Source: an uncultured Ectothiorhodospiraceae bacterium (GTDB lineage: Bacteria; Pseudomonadota; Gammaproteobacteria; Nevskiales; Oceanococcaceae). Taken from it: a DNA stretch of 64,000 bases. The stretch lies in contig CAKZQS010000016.1 in the NCBI GenBank assembly GCA_937141935.1, positions 1-64,000 on the forward strand. Reading direction: 5' to 3'. The translations under genes and the position numbers were made by a program. The notes beneath the pieces are model-generated. The model did not search any database. It was given only the letters and a program-made list of their open reading frames with translations, and was not told the origin of the DNA. Numbering within the stretch: position 1 is the stretch's first letter; each line of letters opens with the position of its first letter. Shown here piece after piece: positions 17,709 to 29,328 of this stretch.

Positions 17709-19178
17709 ATGTCCGCCAGCCCGGAAGCAGCCGACGTCGAAGACGTTGACGTATTGATCATTGGCGCCGGCCTGTCCGGCATTGGCGCCGCCTGCATGCT
17801 CAGCCGCCGCGCGCCGCAGGAGCGCTACGTGGTGCTGGAGGCGCGGCCGCGCATCGGCGGCACCTGGGATCTGTTCCGCTACCCCGGCATCCGCTCCGAC
17901 TCGGACATGTACACGCTGGGCTACATCTTCAAGCCCTGGAAGGACGGCAAGGCGCTGGCCGACGGCCCGGCCATCAAGCGCTATATCGAGGAGGCGGCGC
18001 GCGAGCACGGCGTGGACCGGCACATCCGCTTCGAGCACAAGGTGGTGCATGCCGAATGGTCCAGCGCCCAGGCGCGCTGGGTGATCACCGCCGAACTGCC
18101 CGATGGTTCGACGCGGCGCTTTTCCTGCCGCTTTTTGCAGTGCTGCTCGGGCTATTACAACTACGAGCAGGGCTACCAGCCCGACTTTGCCGGCGCGCAG
18201 GATTACCAGGGGCAGCTGATCCACCCGCAGCACTGGCCCGAGGATCTGGACTACGCCGGCAAGCGCGTGGTGGTGATCGGCAGCGGCGCCACGGCGGTCA
18301 CCCTGGTGCCGGCGATGGCCGAGCAGGCCGCCCATGTGACGATGCTGCAGCGCTCGCCCAGCTACATCCTGTCGCTGCCCAATACCGACCCCATCGCCCG
18401 CGGCCTGGCCCGCGTGCTGCCCGAGCGCTGGGCCTACAGCCTGACGCGCTGGAAGAACGTGCTGCTGTCGATGCTGCTGTTCAACCTGTCGCGGCGCCGG
18501 CCGCGCTTCATGCGCAAGCTGCTGCGCAAGGGCGTGGTGGCCGCGCTGGGCGAGAACTACCCGGTGGATGTGCACTTCAACCCGCGCTACGACCCCTGGG
18601 ACCAGCGGCTGTGCATGATTCCCAACGGCGATCTGTTTCGCGCGCTGCGCGCGGGCCGCGCCGAGATCGTCACCGACAGCATCGAGCGCTTCACCACCGG
18701 CGGCATCCGCCTGCAGTCCGGCCAGGAGCTGCCGGCCGACATCGTGGTCAGCGCGACCGGCCTGGACCTGAAGATTCTTGGCGGCGTGACGCTGGTGGTC
18801 GACGGCGAGGAGCGCGCGCCGCGCGATGTGTTCGTCTACCGCGGGATGATGGTGCAGGACGTGCCCAATTTCGCCTTCACGGTCGGCTACACCAATGCCT
18901 CCTGGACGCTCAAGGCCGACCTGACCGCGGCCTTTGTCTGCCGCCTGCTGAACCACATGCGCAAGCAGGGCTACCGCCAGGCCACGCCGCGGCTGCACGA
19001 TACGGCGATGAGCGAGGAGCCGATCATCGACTTCAGCTCCGGCTACGTGACCCGCGCGCTGGACCGCCTGCCGCGGCAGGGCTCCAGGGCGCCGTGGAAG
19101 CTGTACCAGAACTACATCCGCGACCGCCTGCTGCTGGGCCGCGGCCGGCTCGAGGACGGCGCGATGGAGTTTCGCTAG
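17709..19178 (+). CDS. Flavin-containing (Baeyer-Villiger/EthA-like) monooxygenase
   Basis: 489 residues. An N-terminal FAD motif (VLIIGAGLSGIGAACML) is followed by RIGGTWDLFRYPGIRSDSDMYTLGY. The FxGxxxHxxxWP-type fingerprint is present as YQGQLIHPQHWP with Tyr for Phe. A second, NADPH-binding GxGxxA motif is VVVIGSGATAVTL. EthA-type enzymes oxidise ketones to esters using FAD, NADPH and oxygen. An AGGAGAC lies just before the ATG. It is read in the same direction as the glucosylglycerate operon but 46 bp away and unrelated in function. Its last seven codons belong to a roughly 90-bp sequence repeated at 23821. Confidence 0.87.
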   Translation: MSASPEAADVEDVDVLIIGAGLSGIGAACMLSRRAPQERYVVLEARPRIGGTWDLFRYPGIRSDSDMYTLGYIFKPWKDGKALADGPAIKRYIEEAAREHGVDRHIRFEHKVVHAEWSSAQARWVITAELPDGSTRRFSCRFLQCCSGYYNYEQGYQPDFAGAQDYQGQLIHPQHWPEDLDYAGKRVVVIGSGATAVTLVPAMAEQAAHVTMLQRSPSYILSLPNTDPIARGLARVLPERWAYSLTRWKNVLLSMLLFNLSRRRPRFMRKLLRKGVVAALGENYPVDVHFNPRYDPWDQRLCMIPNGDLFRALRAGRAEIVTDSIERFTTGGIRLQSGQELPADIVVSATGLDLKILGGVTLVVDGEERAPRDVFVYRGMMVQDVPNFAFTVGYTNASWTLKADLTAAFVCRLLNHMRKQGYRQATPRLHDTAMSEEPIIDFSSGYVTRALDRLPRQGSRAPWKLYQNYIRDRLLLGRGRLEDGAMEFR

Positions 19179-19247
19179 CGCGCGCCGCCCCCCGGGGGAC
19201 GCCGGTCGCGGCCCGGGTCTGACCGCCACCGGCGAGTACAGCCTCAG
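19158..19247. repeat. Direct repeat copy 1 (monooxygenase 3' end plus acs 3' flank)
   Basis: About 90 bp, from GGCGCGATGG in the last codons of the monooxygenase through TACAGCCTCAG at the acs stop region, recurs at 23821-23911 with about a dozen substitutions and one single-base indel. The two copies bracket the hybrid kinase gene, so the segment was duplicated when the kinase locus was placed between monooxygenase and acs. Confidence 0.8.
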
Positions 19248-19424
19248 GCGGCGCCCTCCTGCAGCACCTCAGGCGTGGCGAGGGGGCCGATGTCTTTGTG
19301 CACCCAGGCGCGCAGCTCGTCGCGCAGTGCATCGCTGGCCTCGCCGCTGGCCTTGAGCGTCACATAGACATCGATGCCCTGGCCCTTCGCATCGTGCGGG
19401 TCGCCGACGCACGGAAGGCTCGGC
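19244..19424 (-). pseudogene. Decayed 3' fragment of an acetyl-CoA synthetase gene
   Basis: The minus strand encodes [20 protein letters not shown] then [22 protein letters not shown], clearly matching the near-C-terminal part of both intact acs genes here ([20 protein letters not shown]). The catalytic-Lys segment and the last roughly 50 residues are missing: the sequence jumps from the acs stop region directly to the CTGCAGCAC that in the intact genes lies about 165 bp inside. Upstream, homology stops near 19424, just short of the hybrid kinase stop. It is more divergent from the two intact copies than they are from each other, so it is an older remnant. Confidence 0.85.
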
Positions 19425-19437
19425 AATGGGGCGAGTC

Positions 19438-22400
19438 TTAACTCGTGCGGCCCGCCAAGTCGGCAAACAGGCTGCGCAACTCGGCAGGTTCGGCGGGTTT
19501 GACCAGGTGGTGATCGAAGCCGGCCTTCTGGGTTCGCTGCCGGTCCTCCTCCTGACCCCAGCCGGTCAGTGCGACCAACACCATGTGCTTTCCCCAGTGC
19601 TGCATGCGAATGCTGTTTGCGGCCTCGTAGCCATTCATCCTGGGCATGCCCAGGTCCATCAGCACCACGTCAGGTTTGAAGGCCTCCGCCGCCTCGACGC
19701 CCTGCACGCCGTCATACGCTGTGCGGACCTCGTTGCCCAGCATCTCGATGACCATCGCCAGCGTGTCCGCCGCCGCCTTGTTGTCGTCGACGACGAGAAC
19801 GCGCAGGCGAGACGTGGGCTCTGCGGACTCGCCGCTTCCCGGTTCTTGCGAATCCGGGGCAGACTCAGCCAACACGAGGGGCAATATGACGATGAACTCG
19901 CTGCCCTGGCCCTCGCCGTCGCTGCGGACCTCGACCTTGCCGCCGTGCAGTTCCACCAAGCGCTTGACCAGCGTCAGGCCGATTCCCAGCCCTTTGTAGC
20001 CCCTCTCGTGGGGCCGATCAATCTGGCTGAACATCTCGAAAATGCTCGCTTTCTTCCCCTCGGGAATCCCGATGCCTGTGTCTCCGACCGTGACCACGAC
20101 CTCCCGCTGCTGCCGCTCGGCGGAGAGCCAGATGCGACCGCCCTGGGGGGTGTATTTGGCGGCATTGTTCAGCAGGTTCGAGAAAACCTGAGCCAGCCGG
20201 TTCGGGTCCGCATCCAGATAGAGCGGTTGCGAGGGCAGGGTGACCCTGAGCTCGTGGCTGGCTTCGTCTATGCATGGGCGCGCCGCATCGACAGCGCTCT
20301 GCATGACCTCAGCCAGCTCGAGGCGCACCGTCCGCAGTTGCAGTTTGCCCTGCGTGATGCGGGACACATCCAGCAGGTCGTCGATGAGACGCGCCAACTG
20401 CTGAGTTTGGCGCTCCATCATGCTGCGGGTCACTTCCATCCGCACCGGATCGTCGGCGATCATGCTCATCAGCTCCAGCCCCGTGCGGATGGGGGCGAGC
20501 GGGTTGCGCAGTTCGTGACCCAGGATCGCCAGAAACTCCGATTTGCGGCGGTTGGCCTCAGACAACTCCGCGGCGATCCCGCGCAATTCGTCCTGCAGCT
20601 TCTTGGCATCCTGAATGTCGGTGTTGGAGCCGATCCACATCAGGGTCTGACCGGCGTCGTCCCGCATGGGCAGGGCCCGGGTGATGTGCCAGCGATACTC
20701 GCCGTCGGCACGGCGAAAGCGATGCTCGAACTGGTAAGGCTCACCGGTTTCCACCGAATGCCGCCAAACGCGCACGTTCTCATCCACATCATCGGGGTGA
20801 ATGAACTGCGTCCAGCCCCAATTCAAGATGTCTTCTATGGGCAACCCGGTGTATTCACTCCAAATCGGGTTCATGTATTGCACATCGCCACGGGGTGTGG
20901 CGGTGAAGATTTTCTGCGGCATCGAGTCCATGATGAAGCGCAGGCGCTCTTCACTTTCCCTTAAGGCGGCGGTGGCTCGTTTTTCTTCGGTGATATCCCG
21001 AACGACGGCGAGCAGTGCCGAGCGACCGCCGAACACGAAGGACGTGCCGGTGACCTGGATCGAGATGGGTTGACCGTCCTTGCGGACGTGCTGCGCTTCC
21101 ACATGGAAGGTTTCGCCCGCTCTCACCTGACGGACGAAATCATCAAACTTGTGGTGATCCTGGGGGTGAACGAACTGCGTGCCGTGTATCCCGAGAAATT
21201 CTTCGTAGGAATAGCCGTGCATGCGGCACCCGGCAGGATTCACTTCGATCAGACGACCATCGAAATCGAAGATGAGGATGGCGTCGCTGGTGGACTGGAA
21301 GATGCTGCGATATTGCGCCTCCTGCACGCGCAATTTCTCTTCGGCCTCGATCCGCTCCGTCAGGTCGAACATCGAGCCGACCATGCGGATGGGCTTGCCA
21401 CTGTCGGTGCGCAGGATTCGACCTCGATCCAGCACGTGGATATAGGAGCCATCGCTACGCCGGAAGCGGTATTGGTGCTGCCACTGCTCCGCGTCACCAT
21501 CAATTGCGGCGTGGATGCTGTCGACGACCTGTTCCCGGTCCTCGGGGTGGATGTGTTCGACCCACCATGAAGCGTCGGGTCCGACTTGCTCGGTCGTGTA
21601 GCCGAAGCGGGTCCGGACTCCCTCATTCCACGTCACTTCATCGCTAATCAGGTTCCAATCCCAAATGGCGTCATTGGCGGCATCGCCAACGAGCCGATAG
21701 CGAAGCTCGCTCTGCTGTAAGCGCTGTTCCGCCTGACGCCGATCGGATACATCGCGAAACACCAGTACACAGCCGATGATCCTGTCATTGGCGCCACGAA
21801 TCGGAGCCGCACTGTCGTCTATAGGCAGCTCGGTACCATCCTTGGCGATGAGGATGGTGTGGTTCGCCAGTCCCACGATGACGCCGTCCCTGAGCGCCCT
21901 GGCGGCCGGGCTTTCCACGGTTTGACGCGTCTGCTCGTTGACGATGCGAAACACGTTTTCCAGGGGCTGTCCCGCGGCCTCAGCGCTCGTCCAGCCTGTC
22001 AGCGACTCCGCCACAAAATTCAGGTTTGTGATCACCCCCGCGGTATCCGTGGTGATCACGGCATCCCCGATGCTGGAGAGCGTCACGCTGAGCAAGTCCC
22101 GCTCCCTCTGCAGCTGCTCCTCGGCGCGCTTGCGCTCGGTGATGTCCTCTATCACCAGGATGATGCGTTCCGCCCCCCCGTGCTCGACCTCCATGCGCCG
22201 CGCATTCAGAAGCATCACCCGTGGGCCGATATGCTCGAAGTCGTGCTCGACTTCATAGTCGTCGAACGACGAATGCGTGCGCAGGATGTCGTCCAGCAAA
22301 TCGCGAAGGCCGGGGATATTCCACTGGCCACTGCCCAGTGCGTAAATGAGCTCGCCTTCCGTCTCCGCGGCATTGACCTGGAAGCGGGCATAGAACGCCT

Positions 22401-23592
22401 CATTGGCCGTGACCACCCGCAGGTTTTTTTCCAGCACCAATAGCGGCACCGGGCTTGTGCGCAGAGTGGCCTCCGCATACATGCGAGCGCGGCTGGCTTC
22501 GGCCCGCAAGCGCTCGTCCCGCCACAGCAGCGTCGTCAAGATCAAGGTCAATATCGCGCCGATGATCGCGACGGCCGGAATGAGGTTGCCCTGCAAAGAC
22601 GAGAAGAACTCGGGCGTGGAATCGATGACGATGGTCCACGGTCGGCCGGCGATCTCGATTGTGCGCACGCTGCGGAAACGCGCATCGCCGTTGGCAGCCT
22701 GGTTCTCGTCGGATTGGAACAGCCGACGGTCGGGATCGACACCGGACCCGTCGTAAACCGCCATGGTCACCGATGGCTGATTCGTGTCCTGCTCGATGCT
22801 GCGGAAAAAATCCCACGCCCGGATCGGGCTGTAGGCATAACCGCGAAGCGCCCGCCGTCGCTCTTCGCGCGTCGCGGTCGCGGGGCGGTCATAGACCGGC
22901 AGGTAAATCAGAAACCCGGGTTGCTTCTCTTCGTCGATTTCCTGAACCAGCGTCACCTTGCCGGACGTTGCCGAGGTGCCTTCATCCCGCGCCCGCTGCA
23001 TGGCTTCGCGGCGGATTGCTTCAGTGTACATGTCGAAGCCGACCGCGGCCCGGTTGCGCACATCGAGCGGCTCCAGATACCGGATCGTCGTGCGTTCCGC
23101 CTGGCTCGTCTCGGGCCAGATGCGAAAATCGGCAAAGCCCTGGGCCTGCATGTCTGCAACGACGGCCTGCTCATCATCCGGCGAGACCCGCTGCGAGAAC
23201 CCGATCCCCAGCAGGCCGGGATACCGATCACGAAGCTGCAGTTCGTCGACGTAAGCCCGAAACGTGGCCGCCGTGACCTCAGCCGAATCGCTGACCAACA
23301 GGCCGGCGGTGCCGTGCAGCAGCGCGGTGTAGGTTTCCGTGCGGCTCAGGATGGCGTTGTGCTCGCGCTGAACATGGCGATCAAACGCCGCCCGATCCCG
23401 TTGCTTTGCGACAGACGCCAACTGATATGACACCAGCACCGTGGCGCACAGCCCCACCACCAGCACTGCCAGCGGTATCAGGGTGGTGGGGAGCGGCCGT
23501 GTGCCATCACTCGACCCTTCACGGCTTGCCGACAAGAAATTTCGCATGGCCCCGACAAAGGTTTGAGGAAACACGAATGATCCGGTGGGCAT
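19438..23592 (-). CDS. CHASE-PAS hybrid sensor histidine kinase with C-terminal receiver
   Basis: 1384 residues. A membrane helix ([20 protein letters not shown]) precedes an extracytoplasmic CHASE domain ([37 protein letters not shown]), a second helix ([19 protein letters not shown]), then five PAS/PAC units (each ending in [11 protein letters not shown]- or [12 protein letters not shown]-like sequence). HisKA follows with His1026 ([11 protein letters not shown]), then HATPase ([30 protein letters not shown]) and a receiver with Asp1313 ([10 protein letters not shown]). No output regulator is adjacent. Codon use looks less GC-biased than the neighbours. The ATG at 23592 or one at 23547 could start it. 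It lies inside a duplicated flank, suggesting acquisition. Confidence 0.9.
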   Translation of the reverse strand: MPTGSFVFPQTFVGAMRNFLSASREGSSDGTRPLPTTLIPLAVLVVGLCATVLVSYQLASVAKQRDRAAFDRHVQREHNAILSRTETYTALLHGTAGLLVSDSAEVTAATFRAYVDELQLRDRYPGLLGIGFSQRVSPDDEQAVVADMQAQGFADFRIWPETSQAERTTIRYLEPLDVRNRAAVGFDMYTEAIRREAMQRARDEGTSATSGKVTLVQEIDEEKQPGFLIYLPVYDRPATATREERRRALRGYAYSPIRAWDFFRSIEQDTNQPSVTMAVYDGSGVDPDRRLFQSDENQAANGDARFRSVRTIEIAGRPWTIVIDSTPEFFSSLQGNLIPAVAIIGAILTLILTTLLWRDERLRAEASRARMYAEATLRTSPVPLLVLEKNLRVVTANEAFYARFQVNAAETEGELIYALGSGQWNIPGLRDLLDDILRTHSSFDDYEVEHDFEHIGPRVMLLNARRMEVEHGGAERIILVIEDITERKRAEEQLQRERDLLSVTLSSIGDAVITTDTAGVITNLNFVAESLTGWTSAEAAGQPLENVFRIVNEQTRQTVESPAARALRDGVIVGLANHTILIAKDGTELPIDDSAAPIRGANDRIIGCVLVFRDVSDRRQAEQRLQQSELRYRLVGDAANDAIWDWNLISDEVTWNEGVRTRFGYTTEQVGPDASWWVEHIHPEDREQVVDSIHAAIDGDAEQWQHQYRFRRSDGSYIHVLDRGRILRTDSGKPIRMVGSMFDLTERIEAEEKLRVQEAQYRSIFQSTSDAILIFDFDGRLIEVNPAGCRMHGYSYEEFLGIHGTQFVHPQDHHKFDDFVRQVRAGETFHVEAQHVRKDGQPISIQVTGTSFVFGGRSALLAVVRDITEEKRATAALRESEERLRFIMDSMPQKIFTATPRGDVQYMNPIWSEYTGLPIEDILNWGWTQFIHPDDVDENVRVWRHSVETGEPYQFEHRFRRADGEYRWHITRALPMRDDAGQTLMWIGSNTDIQDAKKLQDELRGIAAELSEANRRKSEFLAILGHELRNPLAPIRTGLELMSMIADDPVRMEVTRSMMERQTQQLARLIDDLLDVSRITQGKLQLRTVRLELAEVMQSAVDAARPCIDEASHELRVTLPSQPLYLDADPNRLAQVFSNLLNNAAKYTPQGGRIWLSAERQQREVVVTVGDTGIGIPEGKKASIFEMFSQIDRPHERGYKGLGIGLTLVKRLVELHGGKVEVRSDGEGQGSEFIVILPLVLAESAPDSQEPGSGESAEPTSRLRVLVVDDNKAAADTLAMVIEMLGNEVRTAYDGVQGVEAAEAFKPDVVLMDLGMPRMNGYEAANSIRMQHWGKHMVLVALTGWGQEEDRQRTQKAGFDHHLVKPAEPAELRSLFADLAGRTS

Positions 23593-23907
23593 GGTCGCCC
23601 GGTGGGCTTTGGCGTCCTGGAGCTATCCCACCTCCATGCTCCGCCTCGATGAGCTCTTCGTCGCCGTGTCTTCGCCGCGAGTTTAATGACGTGCCGCGGC
23701 GGCCGCCAGCCGCGGCGGACAGGCCCGGTGTCGCGAATATGGTCGCCGCGGCGATGGGCAGGTGGCGTCGGACGCAACGGGCTCGGCGTAGGCTCGCCGT
23801 TTGGTGGCCGACTGGAAGGCGGCGCGATGGCGTTGCGCTAGCGGGCGCCGCCACTTGGCGGCACGCCGGTCGCGGCCCGGGTCTGACCGCAACCGGCGAT
23901 TACAGCC
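23593..23907. other. Non-coding interval between acs copy 1 and the hybrid kinase
   Basis: 315 bp without a convincing gene; the short open frames are GC drift. The right part (23821-23907) is copy 2 of the monooxygenase-tail/acs-flank duplication. A short hairpin, GCCGCCA-CT-TGGCGGC, lies at 23847-23862 just past the acs stop and could help end acs transcription. The left part should hold the kinase promoter, but I could not pick a convincing one. Confidence 0.6.

Positions 23908-23911
<4 letters not shown>
23821..23911. repeat. Direct repeat copy 2 (monooxygenase 3' end plus acs 3' flank)
   Basis: This matches 19158-19247. It preserves the vestigial last codons and TAG of a monooxygenase-like frame (GCGATGG...CGCTAG) although no monooxygenase precedes it, which shows the direction of duplication: the flank was copied together with acs sequence. 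Confidence 0.8.
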
Positions 23912-25863
<1,952 letters not shown>

Positions 25864-25921
25864 GAGTGCAGTTCGTCTGTCGCGAAGGGTTGGCCACTGT
25901 ACGACCGGCCGTGGGGGACGC

Positions 25922-25942
25922 CCATTCGACGATGGTCGGCCC
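25922..25942 (-). promoter_or_regulatory. 21-bp regulon motif, acs copy 1 side
   Basis: On the minus strand this reads GGGCCGACCATCG then TCGAATGG, 58 bp upstream of the acs ATG. Its core CGACCA...GAATGG matches the motif before the response regulator at 30255. It abuts, head to head, the porin-side motif, giving TGGTCG-n6-CGACCA. Confidence 0.6.
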
Positions 25943-25961
25943 TACGACCAAGGGCTAATAG
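25941..25961 (+). promoter_or_regulatory. 21-bp regulon motif, porin side
   Basis: It reads CCTACGACCAAGGG then CTAATAG, 54 bp upstream of the porin ATG and pointing toward it. It shares the 3' CTAATAG with the LVIVD gene sites and the 5' CCTACGACCAA with the regulator site, linking the two versions of the motif. Confidence 0.65.
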
Positions 25962-26015
25962 ACCCGCTCCGCGAGAAGCCCGAGGCTAGCCCTCAGTTCA
26001 TTGGGGAGAGAATCC

Positions 26016-27152
26016 ATGTTTCGGGCCCAGCACCTTGCTGCATGCACCGCTATGACCGTTCTATTCGCGCCGGCCGCTCACGCGGTGCGCCTGGATGTCG
26101 GGAATACGGCACTGACCATTGGCGGCTATATCAAAATCGACGCCCTCGTTACGAATTACGACGCCCGCCCCAGCGCCTCGCTTGAGCCGTTGGGACGCGA
26201 CTATTACGCCGGCCCGCGCAGCGTGCCTTTGAGTGACGGCGGTGACAGCATCACGCTGCTGGATGTGCATGCGAAGCAGACCCGAACCTGGCTACGCACC
26301 GAAACCACGCTGGAAAACGGGGAGACGCTCGGCGCCTACGTCGAGATGGATTTCCAAAACAGTGCGCAGGGCAACGAGACCATCAGCAACTCCTATGTGC
26401 CGCGGATGCGTCAGGCCTACCTGACCTATGGCGACTGGCTGGTCGGGCAGACCTGGTCCACCTTCCAGAACGTTTCGGCCCTGCCGGAGACGCTGGACTT
26501 CATCGGTCCCACCGAAAGCACGGTTTTCATTCGTCAGCCCATGCTGCGATACACCAGTGGTCCCCTGCAGTTCGCGCTGGAGAATCCCGAGACCCGAATC
26601 GCCGGCGACGCGACCACGGACGACAACGCGATCCCAGACGTGGCGCTGCGTTACACGCTCAAGATGGACTCCATGGATTTCGTTGCCGCCGGTCTGTTGC
26701 GGGCCCTGGAATCCCAGGATCGTGGCGAAGACGGCGTGGACGACACCATCGTTGGTGGCGGCATCAGTCTGTCCGGGCGGATTCCCTTCGGTCGCGACGA
26801 CCTCAAGTTCATGCTGACGGCAGGCTCGGGCCTGGGGCGTTATCTGGGTGTGCTGGCGAACTTCGATGCCGTTGTGGATGACCAGGGCGACCTGGACGCG
26901 GTCGACGTTCTGGCCGGCTATGTGTCCTACCGCCATTTCTGGTCGGACCGCGTACGCAGCACCGTGGTCTACGGCATGTTCTCGGGTGACGGGGACATCG
27001 ACAGCGCTTCGAGTGCGCACGTCAACCTGCTGTATTCGCCCGTACGCAACCTGACGCTTGGCGTTGAACTTATGCAGGCCAGCCGGGAGAACGCCGGCGG
27101 TGCCGAGGGCGATTTCCAGCGACTGCAACTGGCGGCCAAGCTGGCGTTTTAA
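26016..27152 (+). CDS. DcaP-like trimeric outer membrane porin
   Basis: 378 residues. A signal peptide ends PAAHA-VRL; the mature part has alternating beta-strands, GGYIKIDALVTNYDA, KQTRTWLRTETTLENGETLGAYVEMDF, RQAYLTYGDWLVGQTWSTFQN, and ends in the aromatic AAKLAF. The GDWLVGQTWSTFQN block is typical of DcaP-family porins, which take up dicarboxylic and other small organic acids. A GGGGAGAGA lies ahead of the ATG. The symporter genes lie 75 bp downstream, so porin and symporter together probably bring a small carboxylate (acetate in this context) across both membranes for acs. Confidence 0.82.
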   Translation: MFRAQHLAACTAMTVLFAPAAHAVRLDVGNTALTIGGYIKIDALVTNYDARPSASLEPLGRDYYAGPRSVPLSDGGDSITLLDVHAKQTRTWLRTETTLENGETLGAYVEMDFQNSAQGNETISNSYVPRMRQAYLTYGDWLVGQTWSTFQNVSALPETLDFIGPTESTVFIRQPMLRYTSGPLQFALENPETRIAGDATTDDNAIPDVALRYTLKMDSMDFVAAGLLRALESQDRGEDGVDDTIVGGGISLSGRIPFGRDDLKFMLTAGSGLGRYLGVLANFDAVVDDQGDLDAVDVLAGYVSYRHFWSDRVRSTVVYGMFSGDGDIDSASSAHVNLLYSPVRNLTLGVELMQASRENAGGAEGDFQRLQLAAKLAF

Positions 27153-27157
27153 GACTT

Positions 27158-27202
27158 GGGAGGGACCGCCGGCAGCGGAGCGCTGCCGGCCGACGACCCT
27201 CC
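27158..27202 (+). promoter_or_regulatory. Intercistronic hairpin between porin and symporter genes
   Basis: An inner 9-bp stem GCCGGCAGC/GCTGCCGGC (27168-27176 / 27182-27190) with a 5-nt loop is extended by an outer GGAGGG/CCCTCC pairing. There is no T-tract. It could be a partial terminator or an RNA-processing/stability element that sets more porin than symporter. Confidence 0.5.
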
Positions 27203-27227
27203 TCCAGGCGTTATTGAGGAGACGATG

Positions 27228-27488
27228 ATGTCGACAAAGCACGACGCAGCCGGCTACTGGGCTGCCAACCTGAAACTGCTGGGCAAACTACTCGCCGTAT
27301 GGCTCCTGGTGTCCTACGGCTTCGGAATCTGGTTTGTGGATTTGCTCAACGAGGTGTCCATCGGCGGCATCAAGCTGGGCTTTTTCTTTGCCCAGCAAGG
27401 GGCGATTTATGTGTTTGTGGCGCTGATCTTTATCTACGTGCGGCAGATGAACAAGCTGGATCGCCAGTTCGGCGTGGACGAGGAGTAA
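27228..27488 (+). CDS. DUF4212 small subunit of sodium:solute symporter
   Basis: 86 residues (87 if the overlapping ATG at 27225 is used; GAGGAG spacing favours 27228). It has two membrane helices: KLLGKLLAVWLLVSYGFGIWF and FFFAQQGAIYVFVALIFIYV. The family always lies directly before VC_2705-type symporters and is taken to be their small subunit. The next gene starts 3 bp after its stop. In Vibrio cholerae the equivalent pair is part of the acetate-switch gene set controlled by CrbS/CrbR. Confidence 0.9.
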   Translation: MSTKHDAAGYWAANLKLLGKLLAVWLLVSYGFGIWFVDLLNEVSIGGIKLGFFFAQQGAIYVFVALIFIYVRQMNKLDRQFGVDEE

Positions 27489-27491
27489 GGC

Positions 27492-29273
27492 ATGGATCTG
27501 CAAACCTGGATTTACATTGCCGTCGGCGGCACTTTCGCGCTCTACATGGGGATCGCGATCTGGTCCCGTGCCGGGTCCACCAAGGAGTTCTACGTCGCGG
27601 GCGGGGGGGTGCACCCGGTCGCCAACGGCATGGCAACGGCCGCTGACTGGATGAGCGCAGCCAGCTTTATTTCGATGGCGGGGCTGATTGCCTTTCTGGG
27701 CTACAACGCATCGCCCTACCTTATGGGCTGGACCGGGGGCTACGTCCTGCTTGCCCTGCTGCTTGCGCCGTACCTGCGCAAGTTCGGCAAATTTACCGTG
27801 CCCGAGTTCATCGGTGACCGCTTCTACTCACGCCCGGCGCGGCTGGTCGCGGTGCTGTGTTTGATCGTCGCTTCGATCACCTACGTGATCGGGCAGATGA
27901 AGGGTGTGGGGGTTGCCTTCGGCCGCTTTCTGGAAGTGGACTTTGAAACCGGCGTTCTGATCGGCATGGGCATCGTGTTTTTCTACGCGGTGCTTGGTGG
28001 CATGAAGGGCATCACCTACACGCAGATCGCGCAGTATTGCGTGCTGATCTTCGCGTATACGGTCCCGGCGATCTTCATCTCCTTGCAACTGACGGGGAAC
28101 CCGCTGCCACAGCTAGGCCTGGGCAGCACCTTGAGTGACGGTTCCGGCATGTATCTGCTGGAAAAGCTGGATCAGATCGTCACCGAGCTGGGCTTTGCCC
28201 CTTATACCGAGCCGGCGGGCAGCAAGCTCAACCTGACCTTGCTTACCGCAACGCTGATGGTGGGGACGGCGGGCCTGCCGCACGTGATCATTCGCTTCTT
28301 TACCGTGCCGAAGGTCTCCGACGCCCGTCGTTCCGCGGGTTGGGCCCTGGTCTTCATCGCCATCCTGTACACCACTGCGCCCGCCGTGGGTGCGATGGCA
28401 CGCATGAACCTGATGGATACGGTTCAGATCGGCGAGGTGGGCAGCGCCGAGGGCAACCTGCTGCATGAGCAGCGCCCGGAGTGGATGAAGACCTGGGAGA
28501 AGACCGGTCTGCTCGCCTATGAGGACAAGAACGGCGACGGTCGCATCCAGTACTACAACGAAGCCAACCCGGAGTTCGCGGCTCAAGCGCAAGCCTTTGG
28601 CTGGGCCGGCAACGAAATGGTGACCGTGGACCGCGACATCATGGTGCTGGCCAACCCGGAGATCGCGAAGCTGCCGAACTGGGTCATTGCCCTCGTCGCG
28701 GCGGGGGGGTTGGCCGCCGCCCTGTCGACCGCGGCGGGCCTCCTGTTGGCCATCTCGTCCGCCATCTCCCACGATCTGCTCAAGAGCACGTTCATGCCGA
28801 GCATCAGTGAGAAGGGTGAGCTGATGGCCGGGCGCATCGCCATGGCCGGGGCGATCCTGGTGGCCGGCTACCTGGGGATGAATCCACCAGGCTTCGCGGC
28901 ACAGGTGGTGGCACTCGCCTTTGGCTTGGCGGCGTCGTCCATATTCCCGGCGTTGATGATGGGCATTTTCTCCAAGCGGGTGAACAACGTCGGCGCGCTG
29001 TGCGGCATGTTGGCCGGCCTGGGGTCGACGCTGCTGTACATCGCCGCCTACAAGGGCTTTTTCTTCATCCCGGGCACCAATCTGCTGCCCAATAGCCCGG
29101 AAGCCTGGCTGCTGGGCATCCAGCCCGAGTCGTTCGGTGCGATCGGCGCTGCGATCAACTTCGCCGTCGCCTGGTCGGTATCGCGGGTAACCGCGGAACC
29201 GCCGCCGGAGATTCAGGCCCTGGTCGAGGATGTGCGCGTACCCCGGGGCGCTGGACTTGCGCAGGGTCACTAG
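27492..29273 (+). CDS. Sodium:solute symporter, VC_2705 subfamily (probable acetate/carboxylate uptake)
   Basis: 593 residues of the SSS family with about 13 helices. EFYVAGGGVHPVANGMATAADWMSAASFI near the N-terminus, PEFIGDRFYSRPARLVAV, YVIGQMKGVG, GTAGLPHVIIRFFTVP (sodium-site region) and ALSTAAGLLLAISSAISHDL are diagnostic. A soluble insert of roughly 100 residues (EWMKTWEKTGLLAYEDKNGDGRI) between helices is typical of the VC_2705 subfamily and includes an EF-hand-like DKNGDGR. Related ActP-type carriers import acetate with sodium. Position beside acs and CrbR-like genes supports acetate as substrate. A strong terminator follows. Confidence 0.9.
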   Translation: MDLQTWIYIAVGGTFALYMGIAIWSRAGSTKEFYVAGGGVHPVANGMATAADWMSAASFISMAGLIAFLGYNASPYLMGWTGGYVLLALLLAPYLRKFGKFTVPEFIGDRFYSRPARLVAVLCLIVASITYVIGQMKGVGVAFGRFLEVDFETGVLIGMGIVFFYAVLGGMKGITYTQIAQYCVLIFAYTVPAIFISLQLTGNPLPQLGLGSTLSDGSGMYLLEKLDQIVTELGFAPYTEPAGSKLNLTLLTATLMVGTAGLPHVIIRFFTVPKVSDARRSAGWALVFIAILYTTAPAVGAMARMNLMDTVQIGEVGSAEGNLLHEQRPEWMKTWEKTGLLAYEDKNGDGRIQYYNEANPEFAAQAQAFGWAGNEMVTVDRDIMVLANPEIAKLPNWVIALVAAGGLAAALSTAAGLLLAISSAISHDLLKSTFMPSISEKGELMAGRIAMAGAILVAGYLGMNPPGFAAQVVALAFGLAASSIFPALMMGIFSKRVNNVGALCGMLAGLGSTLLYIAAYKGFFFIPGTNLLPNSPEAWLLGIQPESFGAIGAAINFAVAWSVSRVTAEPPPEIQALVEDVRVPRGAGLAQGH

Positions 29274-29295
29274 TCCTCATTGGACGCTGCGCAAG

Positions 29296-29323
29296 AAAGA
29301 CCCCCGTTCGGGGGTCTTTTTTT
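29296..29323 (+). terminator. Intrinsic terminator after the symporter gene
   Basis: A 10-bp stem AAAGACCCCC/GGGGGTCTTT with loop GTTC is followed by four more T residues, 22 bp past the stop. It separates the uptake operon from the following lipoprotein gene. Confidence 0.93.
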
Positions 29324-29328
29324 CTGCG

